Both the position numbers and the translations under genes were made by a program. The notes beneath the pieces were generated by a model, which did not search any database, was not told the origin of the DNA, and saw only the letters and a list, made by a program, of their open reading frames with translations. A DNA stretch of 64,000 nt from Siphonodentalium dalli (taxonomy: Eukaryota > Mollusca > Scaphopoda > Gadilida > Siphonodentaliidae), in the NCBI GenBank assembly GCA_032622095.1, contig CP136063.1:143175950-143239949 (forward strand), in the 5' to 3' direction. Every line of letters begins with the position of its first letter. Positions within the stretch are counted from its first letter, which is position 1. Shown here piece after piece: positions 11,648 to 25,189 of the stretch.

Positions 11648-12219
11648 ATAAGCTTGAACAGGAGAAAGGAGATATGTCGAATATGGTGGAAATGAAACAA
11701 AAACAATGGAACGAGAAGCGTGATTTCTATAAATACAAACTTAATGATCTCGAGCAACAGGGAAGGAAGAATTCTGTGAGAATATTCGGTATAGAAGAAT
11801 CGACAGGGAGAGAGTCGCGCCACGACTGTGCTATAAAGGCCTTGAAAATCTTTAATGAAAAGTTAAAACTCAATTTTCACCCAGCAGTAATTTCTATTGC
11901 TCATCGTACCGGAAAAAAGATGGATTCAGATTTCAAACAGGATGCACAAAAGTTAAGACCACGCCCGATGTTAGTTAAGTTCTCATCCAGAGCGCCAAAG
12001 TTGGATGTGATTGATAGTAGGAAGCAGCTGAAAGGATCGGGAATCACTGTTGTTGAAGATGCAACTAAAATCAATTATGAATTACTCAGAAAAGCTTACA
12101 AAGCAGACTCAATATCCAACTCGTGGTTAACGAATGGAAAACTATATGTCAAGAAAGCTGATGGTTCAATTGTTAATTTCAAGACAGACACGGATCTAGA
12201 TGCCATTATTAAAGGATAG
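11648..12219 (+). pseudogene. L1-type ORF1 protein, 5'-truncated
   Basis: The frame has the end of a coiled coil (KLNDLEQQGRKNSVRIFGIEE), then an RRM-like nucleic-acid-binding core (PRPMLVKFSS) and a C-terminal domain (SWLTNGKLYVK). This is the layout of L1/Tx1 ORF1p, which binds LINE RNA as a trimer and acts as a chaperone. Only about 180 residues remain of a protein usually over 300, because the insertion truncated its start. The first ATG of the remnant is at 11674. No frameshift lies within the surviving part. Confidence 0.8.
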
Positions 12220-12388
12220 TTTTGACAGGCCACAAGTGAACGTCGCTGTAAATACCTGTTGGAAGATGTTGATGTTATGATTATCATGTTTATAATACCT
12301 CCCCTTTACATGTCATTTGTGTAAAATGTAAGTTTATTATGCCATGCCAAACAAAACCAATCACCAAAGATATTATACCCCCCCCTAA

Positions 12389-12494
12389 CCACAGGTCCCC
12401 AAACCAAAAATTGGCCCCACACCAATGGTGCTTAATTCTATAGGATTAAGTACTGTTGGGGGTAGGGGTCAATCTTTGTTCTGGGGACCTGTGG
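12389..12494. repeat. palindromic hairpin insertion between ORF1 and ORF2
   Basis: Arms of about 48 bp (CCACAGGTCCCC... and ...GGGGACCTGTGG) flank an 8-bp loop. It resembles a small foldback MITE inserted in the LINE's inter-ORF spacer, and helps explain why that spacer is 1.5 kb. Confidence 0.75.
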
Positions 12495-13742
12495 CCTCAC
12501 CTCTATATATATACAACTTCCCTGTAGTCATAATTCTTTCACCATATCATTATTAGCAATACAGTGCCAGTCCTTATATATCTTTTTATTCATACATACC
12601 AACTCCATATGTCCATTATAATCCTGATCCGACCAAAGTTATAATCGAAACATTGAGGTCACAATTATAAATATATTACGATGGTTTACTCCGATCCACA
12701 CAGATATAGCGAATGAGTCCATGTCCACAGGCAAGTTAAGTGATACTGTGGTTTAAAAATATGCTTCTCGACTATATGGGTCAGTTTGAAGATTGACCTC
12801 AAATTCACTGTAATTGCATTAATTTCTGTCCTCGCCAATCAAGATAACAATAGGTGTATTCTGCGCTTGTCACGAACTCCAGCGAGCTCAAAACAAACCC
12901 TGATCACGTGGTCGACGAAGGAATGTGGTAATATCGATTTTCTATTTTTATACCAAACCGCCCCTTCCCCACACAGTTGAATCGAGATATGATTTATAGT
13001 GGAGAGAGTGAGGCATTTTCGCCCTGTATCGTGTACGCGTATTATATGAATAGTCTCTCAAATCTTCCCTACAATATGCATTTTCATAAGCTGTCCATGC
13101 TATACTCAGCAGTATTCGACATAATCACGTTTGGTATGCGTTAATATATCAAAAGACGGTTATCAGCTCCAATTGACTATCAATTGTTTTTCTGCAAGAA
13201 AATGTCCATTTTACGGCATTACACGAAGTACTTTCAGATGGTTTGTACAAATGATACTGGTATCTTTTGCAACAATCAGAGTAAAGGGAATATTATAATG
13301 GTTATTTTAATGCAGTTCTAGGCTGAAATTATACATCGATTGTAACATAGTGGTAATTATTCTATATGGCTCAAGGATAATGATGTTTATCCAATTGGTT
13401 TTCCCCACTAAAATTATTTCATACCATAATAACGACACTTGTTTTGATATGTGGGTATCATAAGTGGGATTTAGGACCGATTATTTCAGCGTTTTGTTTT
13501 AATGGTGAACGAGGGCGGTCGCCCAGAGACCCAGTCATGGTAACTTCGCATCGGAAGTCAATTAAACTTGTTTTGTTTCTATTTTATATACAGTGTGTGT
13601 GTGTATCAGTGTGCATGATTTGTATGGTAGACCTTTATTCCAGCGACTCAATATATTATTGTTCTTCATTGACTGAATTAATTAATGTCATTGTCTTTGT
13701 TCTGTGTCGACGTTTCGGGTGTCTGCATACTCGTAAGTTATC

Positions 13743-16700
13743 ATGTCTATAAAAATACTGTCTTCAAATTGCCGAGGTTTGAATTGTGCAGAAAAACGCC
13801 GCGATGTATTCCGATATCTCCGAACGCACAATGCATCAATTTATTGTTTACAAGACACTCACTTTACAAAGGAAATGGACAGATGCATATCATCTGAATG
13901 GGGGTTTAAAACAGAATTGGCTTCTTTTTCATCTCAGTCACGAGGTGTGGCCATTTTATTCAGAAAAAATCTCGACTTCGAAATACACAACTCTATTAAA
14001 GATGTCTCTGGAAATTACATAATAATTGACGTAACTGTTGAGAAACTTAGAATGACTATAGCTAATATATACGGCCCAAACGAAGATAACTCTGAGTTCT
14101 ACAATAATTTGAAGGATAATCTTCTTAAAGTCGGTAACACCCAAATAATAATATGTGGCGATTGGAATATGGTTCAGGACCAATCGATGGATACTTATAA
14201 TTATAAACATATCAACAATCCACGAGCTAAATTGGCAGTGGGCGACCTTGTCGACAGGCTCGATTTGGTAGACGCTTGGAGGGTCAATAACAAGGAGAAA
14301 CAACGCTATACATGGCGAAAAAAGTCCCCTGTAAAAATGGCTAGGTTAGATTACTTTATGATATCTGAAGATATACTCAGCCTAGTTGGAGTAGGAACCG
14401 ACATAGTACCTGGATACCGCTCAGATCACTCGATAATAACTCTTACGCTTAAACTAAGTACAATCGACAGAGGTCGTGGCTTTTGGAAATTTAATACCTC
14501 CTTACTCCGTGATGACAAATATGCCGAACTGGTCAAATCTACGATAGAGAATAATAAATCAAGATACGGATATAAAATATATACCGATGAATGGAATAAA
14601 CCACAGGTTACATGTAAACAAGTAAACGTTTATTTCTGGACACCCTTTTGCTAGATATTAGAGGCGAGACTTTACATTTTGCGTCGAAACGAAAGAAAGA
14701 ACGACAGATGAAAGAAAATGAACTGAATAGATCAAAAATATTGCTCGAAATTGAAATAGATAACAATAACTTAGATACCAAAAATAAATACGAATTACTA
14801 GATAAAATACAAAAAATTGACACTGATCTTTACGAAATAAGAAAAGAAGACACGAAGGGGGCAATGGTAAGATCAAGAGCCAAATGGATTGAACAAGGTG
14901 AAAAACCAACAAAATATTTCCTCAATCTAGAAAAACGCAATTCTATATCGAAAACTCTATGCAACCTTACCGACTCCACTGGTAAAAACATTGACAATCA
15001 ATCAGACATAATGCAAGAAGCTAGACATTTTTACGAAAATTTATATGCATCGAAAAACATAAACAATCTTGATATTCATACTATTCTTGAAAAAGACCAT
15101 ACAATATTGTCCCACGACACTGCCAACAGTATAGAAGGACCAATAACTCTAATTGAACTAACTTGTGCGTTGAAGCGATCGCAAAATGATAAATGCAGCG
15201 GACTAGATGGATACCCATATGAGTTTTGGAAATTTTTCTGGTTGACTTAGGCCCAATTCTATGTGAATCACTCAATGAAGCTTATGATAAAGGGGAACTC
15301 TCAATCACCCAGAAACAAGGGTTAATTACTCTGATCCCCAAAAAGGATAAAGAAAGACATCATTTGAAAAATTGGCGACCAATTTCACTGTTGAATATAT
15401 CTTACAAATTAGCTTCTTCATGCATAGCTGAAAGATTAAAACGTGTTCTACCATATATAATAAGTGATGATCAAACGGGATTCTTAATAAATCGCTACAT
15501 CGGGGATAATACTAGACTTATCTATGACCTAATTCACGAGACGAAATTGGCCGGTAAACCCGGGTTACTGCTCCTCCTAGACTTCGAAAAGGCTTTTGAT
15601 TCAGTATCATGGAAATTTATACATAAATGCCTTAACTTTTTTAATTTTGGAGATGCCACGAAGAGGTGGATTTCCATATTTTATACGAATATCAACTCAT
15701 CTATTTTAATAAATGGGCATATATCTCAGAGTTTCAAACTATATCGTGGCTGTCGACAGGGTGACCCAGTCTCGCCGTATATTTTTTTGATATGCGCGGA
15801 AATCTTAGCTATTATGATTAAGTCCAATGGCCGCATTAAAGGTATCAACCTCGGCAATTTAGAATACAAAATTACACAGTATGCAGACGACACGACTCTC
15901 ATCTTGGACGGTAGCGAGGAAAGCCCTCAGGGAAGTATATACTGTTTTAAACTCATTTGCAGATTATTCAGGCCTGAAAATTAACAATAGCAAATGTCAG
16001 GCGTCGTGGATTGGCTCTTATACGGAGCGTACGGATATTATATGCCCAGATCTTGGATTAAAATTTGATAGTACTTCAATCTCCTTGGAATATACTTTGA
16101 CACCAACCTTGACAAAATGGATATCAATTATGATAGAAAACTTACTGAAGTCAAACGTTTGATAGCAACATGGAAACACCGGTTACTTACACCCATTGGT
16201 CGAATAACGGTGATAAAATCACTAATACTCCCAAAATTAACGCACCTTTTTGTAGCTCTACCAAATCCCAGTAATATTTTTATGAAAAATCTTGACACAA
16301 TGCTCTTTAATTTTCTCTGGAACTCGAAGCGTGATCGAGTTAAACGCAAAGTTATTTGTCAAGATTATAAGAACGGCGGATTAAAAATGGTTGATGTAAA
16401 CAAATTTATGCTGTCCATGAAAATAACTTGGGTGAGGCGCCTCGTAACCAAAAGTGCCAAATGGATCCCCTTAACAGATATACCTTTACGCGATGACCCT
16501 ATGTTCCTTACTTATGACTATTCCTACATAGAAAACAGGCAAAAAAATTAACCAATCCTTTTTGGCATGATGTCCTGATGGCATTCACAAAATTTCTAGA
16601 GAAAGACAGAAACAATCGCAAAATATCAGCATGTACGTTATGGAATAACCCAAACATAAAGCAGTACGGAAAAGTAATAAATTTCACCTCCTGGCGAGAA

Positions 16701-17548
16701 AAAGGGATTATATTTTTAAATGATATGCTGGACGATAATGACCACTTTCTTACACGAGACGATTTACTAAAGATTTATAACATACGCACAAACTTCATCA
16801 CTCTTAATAACATTCAACATCAAATAAAACTACTCACAAAAAAACTTGACCAGCCTATAACTCGAACTTGCAGCCCCTTTTACCAAATAATTTCATTAAA
16901 CTGCTTAAAAACAGTCGAGGAGGACAGGACTTTTATAACATCTTAATCGATATTCCAACTTCTACAGTAGCACACAGAAAATGGCAAGCGTTTTTTCCTG
17001 ACAACACAATTCAATGGTGTAAACTAGATAAACTACCCTTTCTCACGACGCCTGACACAAAGCTACAATGGCTACAATTCCGAATAAACTCACGAATATT
17101 ATCAACTAACAAGTTTCTTAAAATGTCCAATCTACGAGAAGATGATAAATGCGATAGATGTAAAAGCGAGACAGAAGACATCTCCCACATATTTTGGAAC
17201 TGTGTTCACGTTCAGAAATTCATTAAGGAACTCAGCGATTGGGGTAAAATTAACAGCATTAATCTCTGTCCCCAGCAGATGACAATGATTCTCGGTTCAT
17301 CAACAACGAATCCGAACTTTATAACGAACATGCTGTGGCTTCTAATTAAACAATACATTTATAGGACCAAATTCAAGCCAATTAACTTATCGCTAAATGC
17401 TTTCCTCAAAGAATTGAATTATAGATACCAATGTGAGAAGTATACCGCACGATGCCAATCGAAAAAAACAAGAATTTTCGAAAAACTGGTTCCTTTTAGA
17501 AAACGCCATAAATATACGCACGAGTCAACACAAATAAACTTGTCCTGA
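13743..17548 (+). pseudogene. L1/Tx1-clade ORF2 (endonuclease-reverse transcriptase), frameshifted
   Basis: The coding sequence is intact to about 14640. It shows an APE-type endonuclease with SSNCRGL, LQDTHFT, IICGDWNMV, ARLDYFM and RSDHS. The linker continues in a new frame (14648-15245). The reverse transcriptase follows (15226-15980) with NWRPISLLN, DFEKAFDSVSW, GCRQGDPVSPYIF and catalytic YADDTTLIL. Further shifts fall near 15910, 16090, 16550 and 16900. The C-terminus (16868-17548) carries LQWLQFRINSRIL and the finger CDRCKSETEDISHIFWNC, typical of L1/Tx1. At least five frameshifts make it dead. The endonuclease nicks target DNA and the RT primes cDNA synthesis there. Confidence 0.9.
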
Positions 17549-17927
17549 AAATGTTCTCTTCACCAGTTCAAAAACTCACTTAATTACTATACCCAAGAAA
17601 TACTGTTATCGCCCCAATACCACAACGCCGTCTATAGTTAGATGTCGTACCGATGCGCCGTACACAGGAACAAAGTTCAAAAGATTTAAAATCTGGATTA
17701 CTATATAAAATGAACACATTATTCGATTTATCCCTATTTACATGTAAGTCACTGGGAGTGCATATGACGTACGAAAGAGAAAGACGTGTAAATGTAGTGA
17801 GCAAGATGTGAGAGAATTGGAAGAATGTAACTTTATTTATAATAACATGTACCGTGTCTGTATTTACATTCTTCATTGATGTCTGTTTATTCCAATAAAA
17901 ACAATTTAAAAAAAAAAAGAAGTAATG

Positions 17928-18030
17928 CCACCGTACCGGTATGTCATTTGATTTCACTAAATTTGCAGGATACTGACTCCAAATTTGAACATTTCCATTG
18001 GTATAGGGGTAGGGGAAATAGGAGATTTAT
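17928..18030 (+). repeat. right part of the repeat split by the L1/Tx1 insertion
   Basis: It shares TTTCACTAA, CCAAATTTGAA and GGGTAGGGGAAA in order with 26690-26755 of the foldback element. Confidence 0.7.
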
Positions 18031-19706
18031 TTAAAATGACAGCCATATTTTAGGTCACTTAACAGAATTTTTAGGGTACCTTATAACATTCATGTCAAGA
18101 CTCAAAAGTATGTGATATTTGATTGTTTTGACAAGTATATCTAATTTTGCTATGAATATCAGACTTCAGAATAATTCAATTTAAAGATGGGCTAGAAACA
18201 GTGAGTCTATATTGTTTCAATTTTGTGAACCAACTGATAATATTGAAGTGTTGTACAATGTGTTGTTGCTGCAATGATTAAGACCATCACGATACGATTT
18301 TACTATCACGAAGTGATGCGTATCACGATGCAAATCTTTGGCAACTGACAACTGTGAAAACTAGATGAACCACTTAATCATTTTTAGTATGTGTATTCTC
18401 ATCAGTGTTCACCTCAGCATATTCATTGAAGTAAATTACAAAACCTAAGTAAAATGACCAAAATGCATGGCCAGGTATTCCATGTAGAAGTAGATTAGTA
18501 TAGCTAATACAGTCCGCAGATCTGCCCAGATTGGAAGTTTTGAGTGGCAAAGTTTGGATCTCTGATAATTGATAACTCTGCATATATTAATTGTTTTTGC
18601 ATCACATTGAACCCTCCTCTTGAACTTTAAAATGCCATGCATCGGAATCGCGATGAATCGTGGCAGCCCTATACAGGACACAGAAAAGGTGTTGTATGGG
18701 ACACAATTGTCGTCAGGTACACTTTGAACAATCTCAATGTTAATTGTAAAAACCTCACGATATTCAGGACTATATTTGATGTAAAATGGTTTCTAGGGGA
18801 AATTTGGGTTGTACATGGGGACTGAATTCGAGATTTATTGGGGAAATAGTGTGTACGGACAAATCCAGGTGTTGTATGGGACATTATTGGTTTTTAAGTC
18901 AAGGCGCGACATCTCATTGAGATATTTTACTCGGACATAAAATCCCTAAAATTGAGGAAATAACCAATGCATTGATTGCATTCAATATTTGAATTTCGAG
19001 CCTCAGTTAATAATGTACTACGTGAATACAACTACGCCTTTGGAGAGCACGTTCACAACTTTATTGCGTACAGTGACTCACTGACTGTGCAGTATGTTTC
19101 CCCAAAAACTATAGCAAAATTATTTATTCTGCTAAAATGTCAGTTTTCAAATGTCACATTTGTGTGGTGCTAATTTTGGTGAAACCAGCCTATATGAGAT
19201 GTTGAGAAGGTTGATGTGAACCATACAGATGATACTGAATTAGTTATTGACTTCTATTCTTTCAATTTTGGATTTTAAGACTGAGTATTAAAAACATTTC
19301 CCTGGTTTTGTTACAAATGCACGAGTTCAATTACAATGCTGTTTCATTGTTTGCCCAGCTCACATATCAGTGATGTGCAGTTTTGAAATTTCACTTCGGT
19401 TTTTGGTTTCAGTATGGTTTTTGTAGAAAAACCATGTTTTGGTTATGGTTTTACTCAATACACTATACTATATGCATATAGCAGATGGTATAATATTTGA
19501 CAAAATATTTGCAAAGCCATTTCCAGTGATTTCCATATTCAATGGCAATATGTGCCAGGGGCGGCGGAGCCGGGGTGCACATGGGGCACGTGCCGCCCCC
19601 CACTTTTTTTCCAAATTATGGGTACAAAATCGTCCAATGCTATATACATTGGATGAAATAATTTTTGATTCCCAAGAAAACATTCCATTAATAGACACAT
19701 GTGTTT
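18031..19706. other. no gene recognised
   Basis: A 17-bp string, AGGTGTTGTATGGGACA, occurs near 18687 and again near 18869. A GC-rich patch lies at 19560-19605. No domain, exon or RNA gene is supported. Confidence 0.4.
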
Positions 19707-21832
19707 AAGTAAGTAAGTAAGTAAGAAAATATTTTATTATGGCATATCATCATAAAATGTGTTTAACATATATAATTAAATAATAAACAATAATATGTCA
19801 TATGGTGGTGGCATGACCATATGGTCGTCTTCCTGCCGCCACCATTTGGAAACGGAAAATATGGACAAAAATATGGAAGATATACAAATTTATACAAAAT
19901 TGGCATTTATGCAAAATTGACATACTGGGTGGGGTTCAAATCATATAATATAATGAAATAATAATGACACGAGGCTTTGTGTGTGGCTCCGTTGTTTACA
20001 ATTTGATTAAAAAAATTTAATCTTTAGCTATAAAGTTAAAAAATAAATCTGTTCAAACTAGACAATGTTCTAATCAGTTTGCACCAACTAGTTAATATTT
20101 GCACTGAATATAGGCACTCAACAACACAGAAGATTGAAAAAAAACAAATATCTACATGCATATATACACATAAGCGCATACATACATGCATTTACATATA
20201 TATATATATATATATTCATCAGGCACATCTTCTCATTTTTTAAAATTCATTTTACTAATGAGAGAAGGTCGTTTTATAGTTAAAATTTCTTTCCTTATTG
20301 GAAGTTCAATTCCAAAAGTTAGAGTTAATTCTATCTTTTTAGTACAATCTGGACAAAACTTGTTTTTGCACTTAATATTCGAAGAATAATTGTCAATAAT
20401 TGATTAGGTAAATTTGTTCTTAAAGCCTGGCTTCGATTGGATATTCTGTAGAGTAACGTCAAGAGTGTTCCAAATTTTTGGAAATACATGGAGGGGTAGT
20501 TTTTCAGTGAATTTAATGCGAGCCCTTGTTTCCTGTATTTTTCCTGAGGACCTAGTACTATACTCGGATGTTTATATATTCTAAAACTATTAACAAATGA
20601 TTTGGGAACATTTACATATTTCCAGTCGTGCATAAATAGACATATCCGATGCATATACTCATCCTGCAGCTTCAAAATGTTATTAGATTTAAATAATGGT
20701 TCGGTGTGACTATTGTAGCGTTTTTTATTAATAGCTCGAATTGCCTTTTTCTGAAGTACAATAACTTGATTTTGAGTACTTGCATTTCCCCATAACTCAA
20801 TTCCATAAAGAATGTGAGAATGTACTAAGGTAAGATATAGCATTCTAAGACAATCGAAAGAAAGGAAATTTTTTACTCGATTTATAGCATAAAGAGAATT
20901 AGACATTTTCGCACAAACAGCTTTCACATGGTATTCAAATGTCAGATGTTCATCTATGTGAATACCTAAAAATTTGAAAGATTTTTCTTGACAATCGGAT
21001 CCTATCCTTTCAATCGGCTGTTTATTTATATTCAACATTCTATTAGCAACTAAATACGGGCCATTTATTGGTTGTATCACCATATATTTAGTCTTATTTG
21101 TATTTAATGATAGTTTGTTTGCTCTACACCAAGTACTCAATTTTTCAAGCTCTTTGTTGAAGTAGTCATACAAATAATCAAGGTTGTGATGTGAAGAATA
21201 CACAGTTGTGTCATCAGCAAAGGATAAAAGTGATAGGTTATTAGATCTGTGCATATCATTAACATAGACCAGAAAAAGAATCGGACCTGCAACTGATCCC
21301 TGGGGGACTCCACATGTAATTGGAAGTTTAGAAGAAACCATACCTTCCAGTTCCACACATTGGTATCTATTTGTCAGATAATTTCTAAACCACTCATTCG
21401 CTTTGCCTCTTATTCCATAAGAATCAAGTTTATTTAGCAAAATTTCATGATTTATTGTGTCAAAAGCTTTGGAAAAATCAATAAATACAGATAGCGTACA
21501 ATCTTTATCCTTCTTATCATTATTCAAACCCACATCATAGAGTAGCTTCAAAATTGGATGAATTGTTGAATGATCTTTTCTAAACCCATATTGATTATGA
21601 TAGAGAGTATCATGTTTATTTAAAAAAACAACTAGTCTGTGACATACAAGTTTTTCTAAGATTTTAGAAAAAATGGGCAGAATACTTATTGGGCGATAAT
21701 TTCCCATTATCTTTTGGTCGCCTGATTTGAAGAGGGGTATAACTTTTGCTATCTTCATGTCTTCTGGAACAATTCCTGTTTCCATTGAGAGATTGAAAAT
21801 ATGACATAAGGGTTGTGAAATTTCCGAGATAA
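19707..21832 (-). mobile_element. CR1/jockey-group LINE, 5'-truncated, ending in (CTTA)n
   Basis: On the minus strand, homology to a LINE reverse transcriptase starts at about 21832. The 3' UTR ends in CTTA repeats (about 19708-19728), the kind of simple-repeat tail seen in CR1/L2-like LINEs. A hairpin with CATATGGTGGTGGCATGACC lies in the 3' UTR near 19800-19850. No target duplication could be assigned. Confidence 0.8.
20225..21832 (-). pseudogene. LINE reverse transcriptase, truncated and frameshifted at the C-terminus
   Basis: Reverse transcriptase motifs appear in order: NYRPISILPIFSKILEKL, QYGFRKDHST, DFSKAFDTINHE, GVPQGSVAGPILFLVYVND, catalytic FADDTTVY, NKLSLNTNKTKYMV and FLGIHIDEH. 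The frame is open from 21785 to about 20460. There it shifts: the expected IWNTLD continues in another frame and ends in a cysteine pair CKNKFCPDC. The endonuclease half is missing through 5' truncation. The clade is inferred from motif style. A relative lies at 55.6-56.2 kb. Confidence 0.85.
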
Positions 21833-24024
21833 CTTAAATCTTTAAATGTTTAATCTTATCACTTATGCCAATATGGTCAGCATTGACACTGTGTCTGAGT
21901 AATTGCCCTCTGGGAATTTTACTACAGACTTTGAGTCTTTATAGATCTCAGGTCTTCTGGGGATACCACCAGAGCCATGTCTTGGACACAACAACTTGTC
22001 TAATTAAAATCACATTCATCATACCAATCAAATGTTTAAATTTGAGTGTCTTCAATAAAACTGCAAACCTGGATATTGGAAGGTATACAATTTCATGCCA
22101 AGGTGGTCAAACTCCTGATATATATGGGACCACATGCTATATAAAATATCAAACCGAAAGAAATCCGAGAAAATGTAAAACCACACATCACTAGGGCAAA
22201 AATTAATTAAAACTTTATGTTTTGATACACAGGCAATTATTTTTGAAAACAGTGAACCTGCGGAGTTATTTTTTTTTAATTCCTGAATACAATCTCAGCA
22301 CTAGACAGTGTGATCACATATGGGTGAATATTTGAAAAGTGTACAATTTGATGTTTAACGACAATTGGTCCTATAATTACAGAAGTGTGTGCAACAGGAA
22401 AAACAGATAATAATTTTATACTATATTTGCAACAAGAGTCACATCAGAGATGCAGGGACTATTCTTGGTGGTTACAGCAAAATATTTGGATATTTATTCC
22501 AAGCAGGGCTTATATTTCGGCGTGAATCGAAATCTAGATATTCGTAAATATTCTCGCAAATTACCCTGGATTCTCGTGAAAAAGTATATATGGATTTTCG
22601 CAAAATCGGATGAAATATATGCCCTGGCAAGTTATCCAACCAACAAGCAAAACAGTTGCATACTTGTATAAATAGTCTTAACTCTCAATATACATGTAAA
22701 CTACAGACAGACCAATTTATACAGGGTGAATTGTGAAAACCCAGACCTAATCTTTATCTGAATCAGCCTATGAGTCCAGTTGTATCCATGTGTTGATGCC
22801 TACCAGTCGAGTGCGAGCCAGAGTGTGCCAAACATGGTTTGAGTTTTTGGAGAATATGATCACATAAAAAAGATTCTTGACTGAAATAACATTATTGTGC
22901 ACCAAAATTCACGTATGTGGCCACATTGTGAAAATCAGAAGTGTCTTTCCTGTTACCAAACTGTCACTCCTGTTACCAATGTCACTCCTGTTACCAGTGC
23001 ATATTTATATTTTAATTGGCGGCTCAACTTTGAGAAAAAAGGGCTGAACACAAAAATTGGGGTTCGGCCCCTTAAAAATGGAATTTGGGCCCTTTTATCA
23101 AAAATCGATTGGCACCACTGAATTCCTCATCGAAAAGTACTCCAGAATCAGTATCAAACAACAGAAAGTGGTTGGATATTCCCTAAAGAGCCCAGTTGTG
23201 AGACCGACCAAATATTTTCACCGACATGTGCGTTCTTGATTATGAAATAGGTATTGTAAAAGTATAACTTGCAAACTGAATAATAAAAAAAACAAAACCA
23301 AAAAACCCACAGATATGCTTGAGTATCTTCTCATATTCTACAGGATAGAAAGACGTGATTGTATTCACCTTCAAAATGCTAAAAAATGGGGGTGGGCTTA
23401 TCTACGAGGACCACCCCATGTTTTGTTTAGGGTAAAAACCCAGACTGGGCCTATCTTCGAGGATGGGCTTACTGAAGGGAGTAATCCGGTATACATGTAT
23501 ATAAAATGTTGAAACTTGAAAGTGTATCGTGATACATTGAATTCATGATGAATCATCAGATTCATCACAGTGCTATGGCTGACCACAAACATTCACCGTG
23601 CACAAGAGCAATTTTATTAGATACTTGTTCAAAAGTCTTCCAGGAGAGACTTATTTCAATGAAGTTACCATCATCATCAAGTTGAGGGGACTACTAGTAA
23701 GTCGCGATGACTTTTACCCTGTGTGGCTGTTACTGTTAACTTACCTGATTTACATATCTGGAACATGAAAATGATGCCAAATGAAGGTTATGTATCTGGC
23801 TGATATACATGTAAATGCCATCATATCAATCGGTCCACCATGGCAATAATATATCCAAGCTGAAGAAAAAAAACATGCTAATGTCAAATTAGGTTGTGGG
23901 TGAGGTGAAAATGTATGTGTCTCACCCGATTGGCCTGACCAAAAGTTTTTTTTTTCGAATCTGGTCATGTATAAAAACATTCTCAAAGAGTTTCACGTTG
24001 AAATAGCGCAGATGAAAACATGCA
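21833..24024. other. no gene recognised
   Basis: Low-complexity and short repeated phrases are present, such as TGTTACCA repeated near 22955-23000 and GGGCTTATCT/GGGCCTATCT near 23395-23450. No domain is visible on either strand. Confidence 0.4.
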
Positions 24025-24442
24025 TTAAAGTGATGTTAAACGCTCGGTTGGGTGTTCAAATAGAAATGGAGAGTAATCTTGCTCAAAGCTGCTCAAAGTA
24101 GTTGTTATTACGAGTATTAATCCAAATATCCAGCACACACACCATCATTCTAATATATTAATTAAATGCAATCATTTGCATTAGTTTATCACTGATTGTT
24201 GCGTCCCGAATCGAGATTAATTTCTTCGACATTGTGTAGATTGCAACATTCCCACACTTGGCAGGAAACCCAGATATTAAAATGAGCATAGTTCAGATGA
24301 TGTTTTCTTTGGAGTGGTACGGTCGATTTGCTTGAGATTTTCGGCGACGTTCGTAGAATGCTACAATCATCCAGTTGACATAGCACCTGAGTACTGAGTA
24401 CTGAGTTTCACGCACCCGAACAAGTACATGATATGTCTTTAA
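24025..24442. mobile_element. TTAA-flanked MITE, copy 2 (418 bp)
   Basis: It has TTAA at 24025-24028 and 24439-24442. It aligns with copies 1 and 3, with small internal insertions including a duplicated GCTCAAAG. Same family call as the copy at 2012. Confidence 0.8.
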
Positions 24443-24661
24443 TATAATAAGATTAATTCATATTAAATATAATATCGTATATCAAGTGGCAACATTTGAA
24501 GACACAGATGGCCTTCACTGTGGGCATTGTTGTTAAAATAGCCACATCCGTTAAAACCGCCATAAACTTTGCAGATTTTTCATTTTTTTAAATATTTTTT
24601 GTTTTGTGACATTTGATGGAAATATTTTAGACAGATTTACTGCCTGCTGGTGACCTACTTT

Positions 24662-25091
24662 CAGGGTTGGTGATTTAAATCGATTTTTTTGATTTTTTTT
24701 CTAATTGTTATGAAAATATGCAATTGTGCAATGTCTGTGATAAATGAAGGTTCTAAAAGGTGTTGCTTATTATATCCAAGACTGGATTAATCAAAATTAT
24801 ATTAGTATTTTTTGTATACTAGTAACTACATGTATCAAGCACAAATATCAGGGCACGGAGGGCAGTACAGATATAGCGACCATGTACTTTAATTTTGCAT
24901 ACACTTAGGTCCATGTGAGTTCCAATGTTGTGATATCTGGATAGGTAGACATGTGCTTAAAGGTTTACTAATAAATTTAGTAAATTGTAGTTGAGAACTG
25001 AATATATTATCAATCACCTTTGCTCCTCAGTGACTTGAGGACATACATGTAATCGTTGATTTAAATCAATGATTTAAATCAGCCAACCCTG
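24662..25091. mobile_element. hAT-like MITE (430 bp) with 8-bp target duplication
   Basis: Terminal inverted repeats begin CAGGGTTGG and extend into GATTTAAATC at both ends. The flanking octamers are CCTACTTT and TCTACATT (six of eight match), consistent with the 8-bp duplications of hAT elements. No transposase is present. Confidence 0.75.
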
Positions 25092-25189
25092 TCTACATTT
25101 TAATAAATCATTAAATGTCAAATAATATCCAACCCTGACAGGGAACTTTATAACATTAAACTAACAAGGCAAGGCATATACTTCTTTGT

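Larger units (their letters stand above)
11648..17920 (+). mobile_element. L1/Tx1-clade LINE, 5'-truncated, with poly(A) and 7-bp target duplication
   Basis: The element carries an L1-type ORF1 remnant and an ORF2 with AP-endonuclease, reverse transcriptase and CCHC tail. It ends in AATAAA (17894) and an A-rich tail (about 17908-17918). AGTAATG occurs at 11641-11647 and again at 17921-17927, a target-site duplication. Older repeat sequence on both sides resumes collinearly, confirming the insertion boundaries. The 5' end is cut within ORF1. Several frameshifts make it inactive. Confidence 0.9.

Noticed and set aside
11407-11823. Minus-strand frame rich in leucine
   Set aside because: Produced by the (CAA)n microsatellite and the antisense of LINE OR
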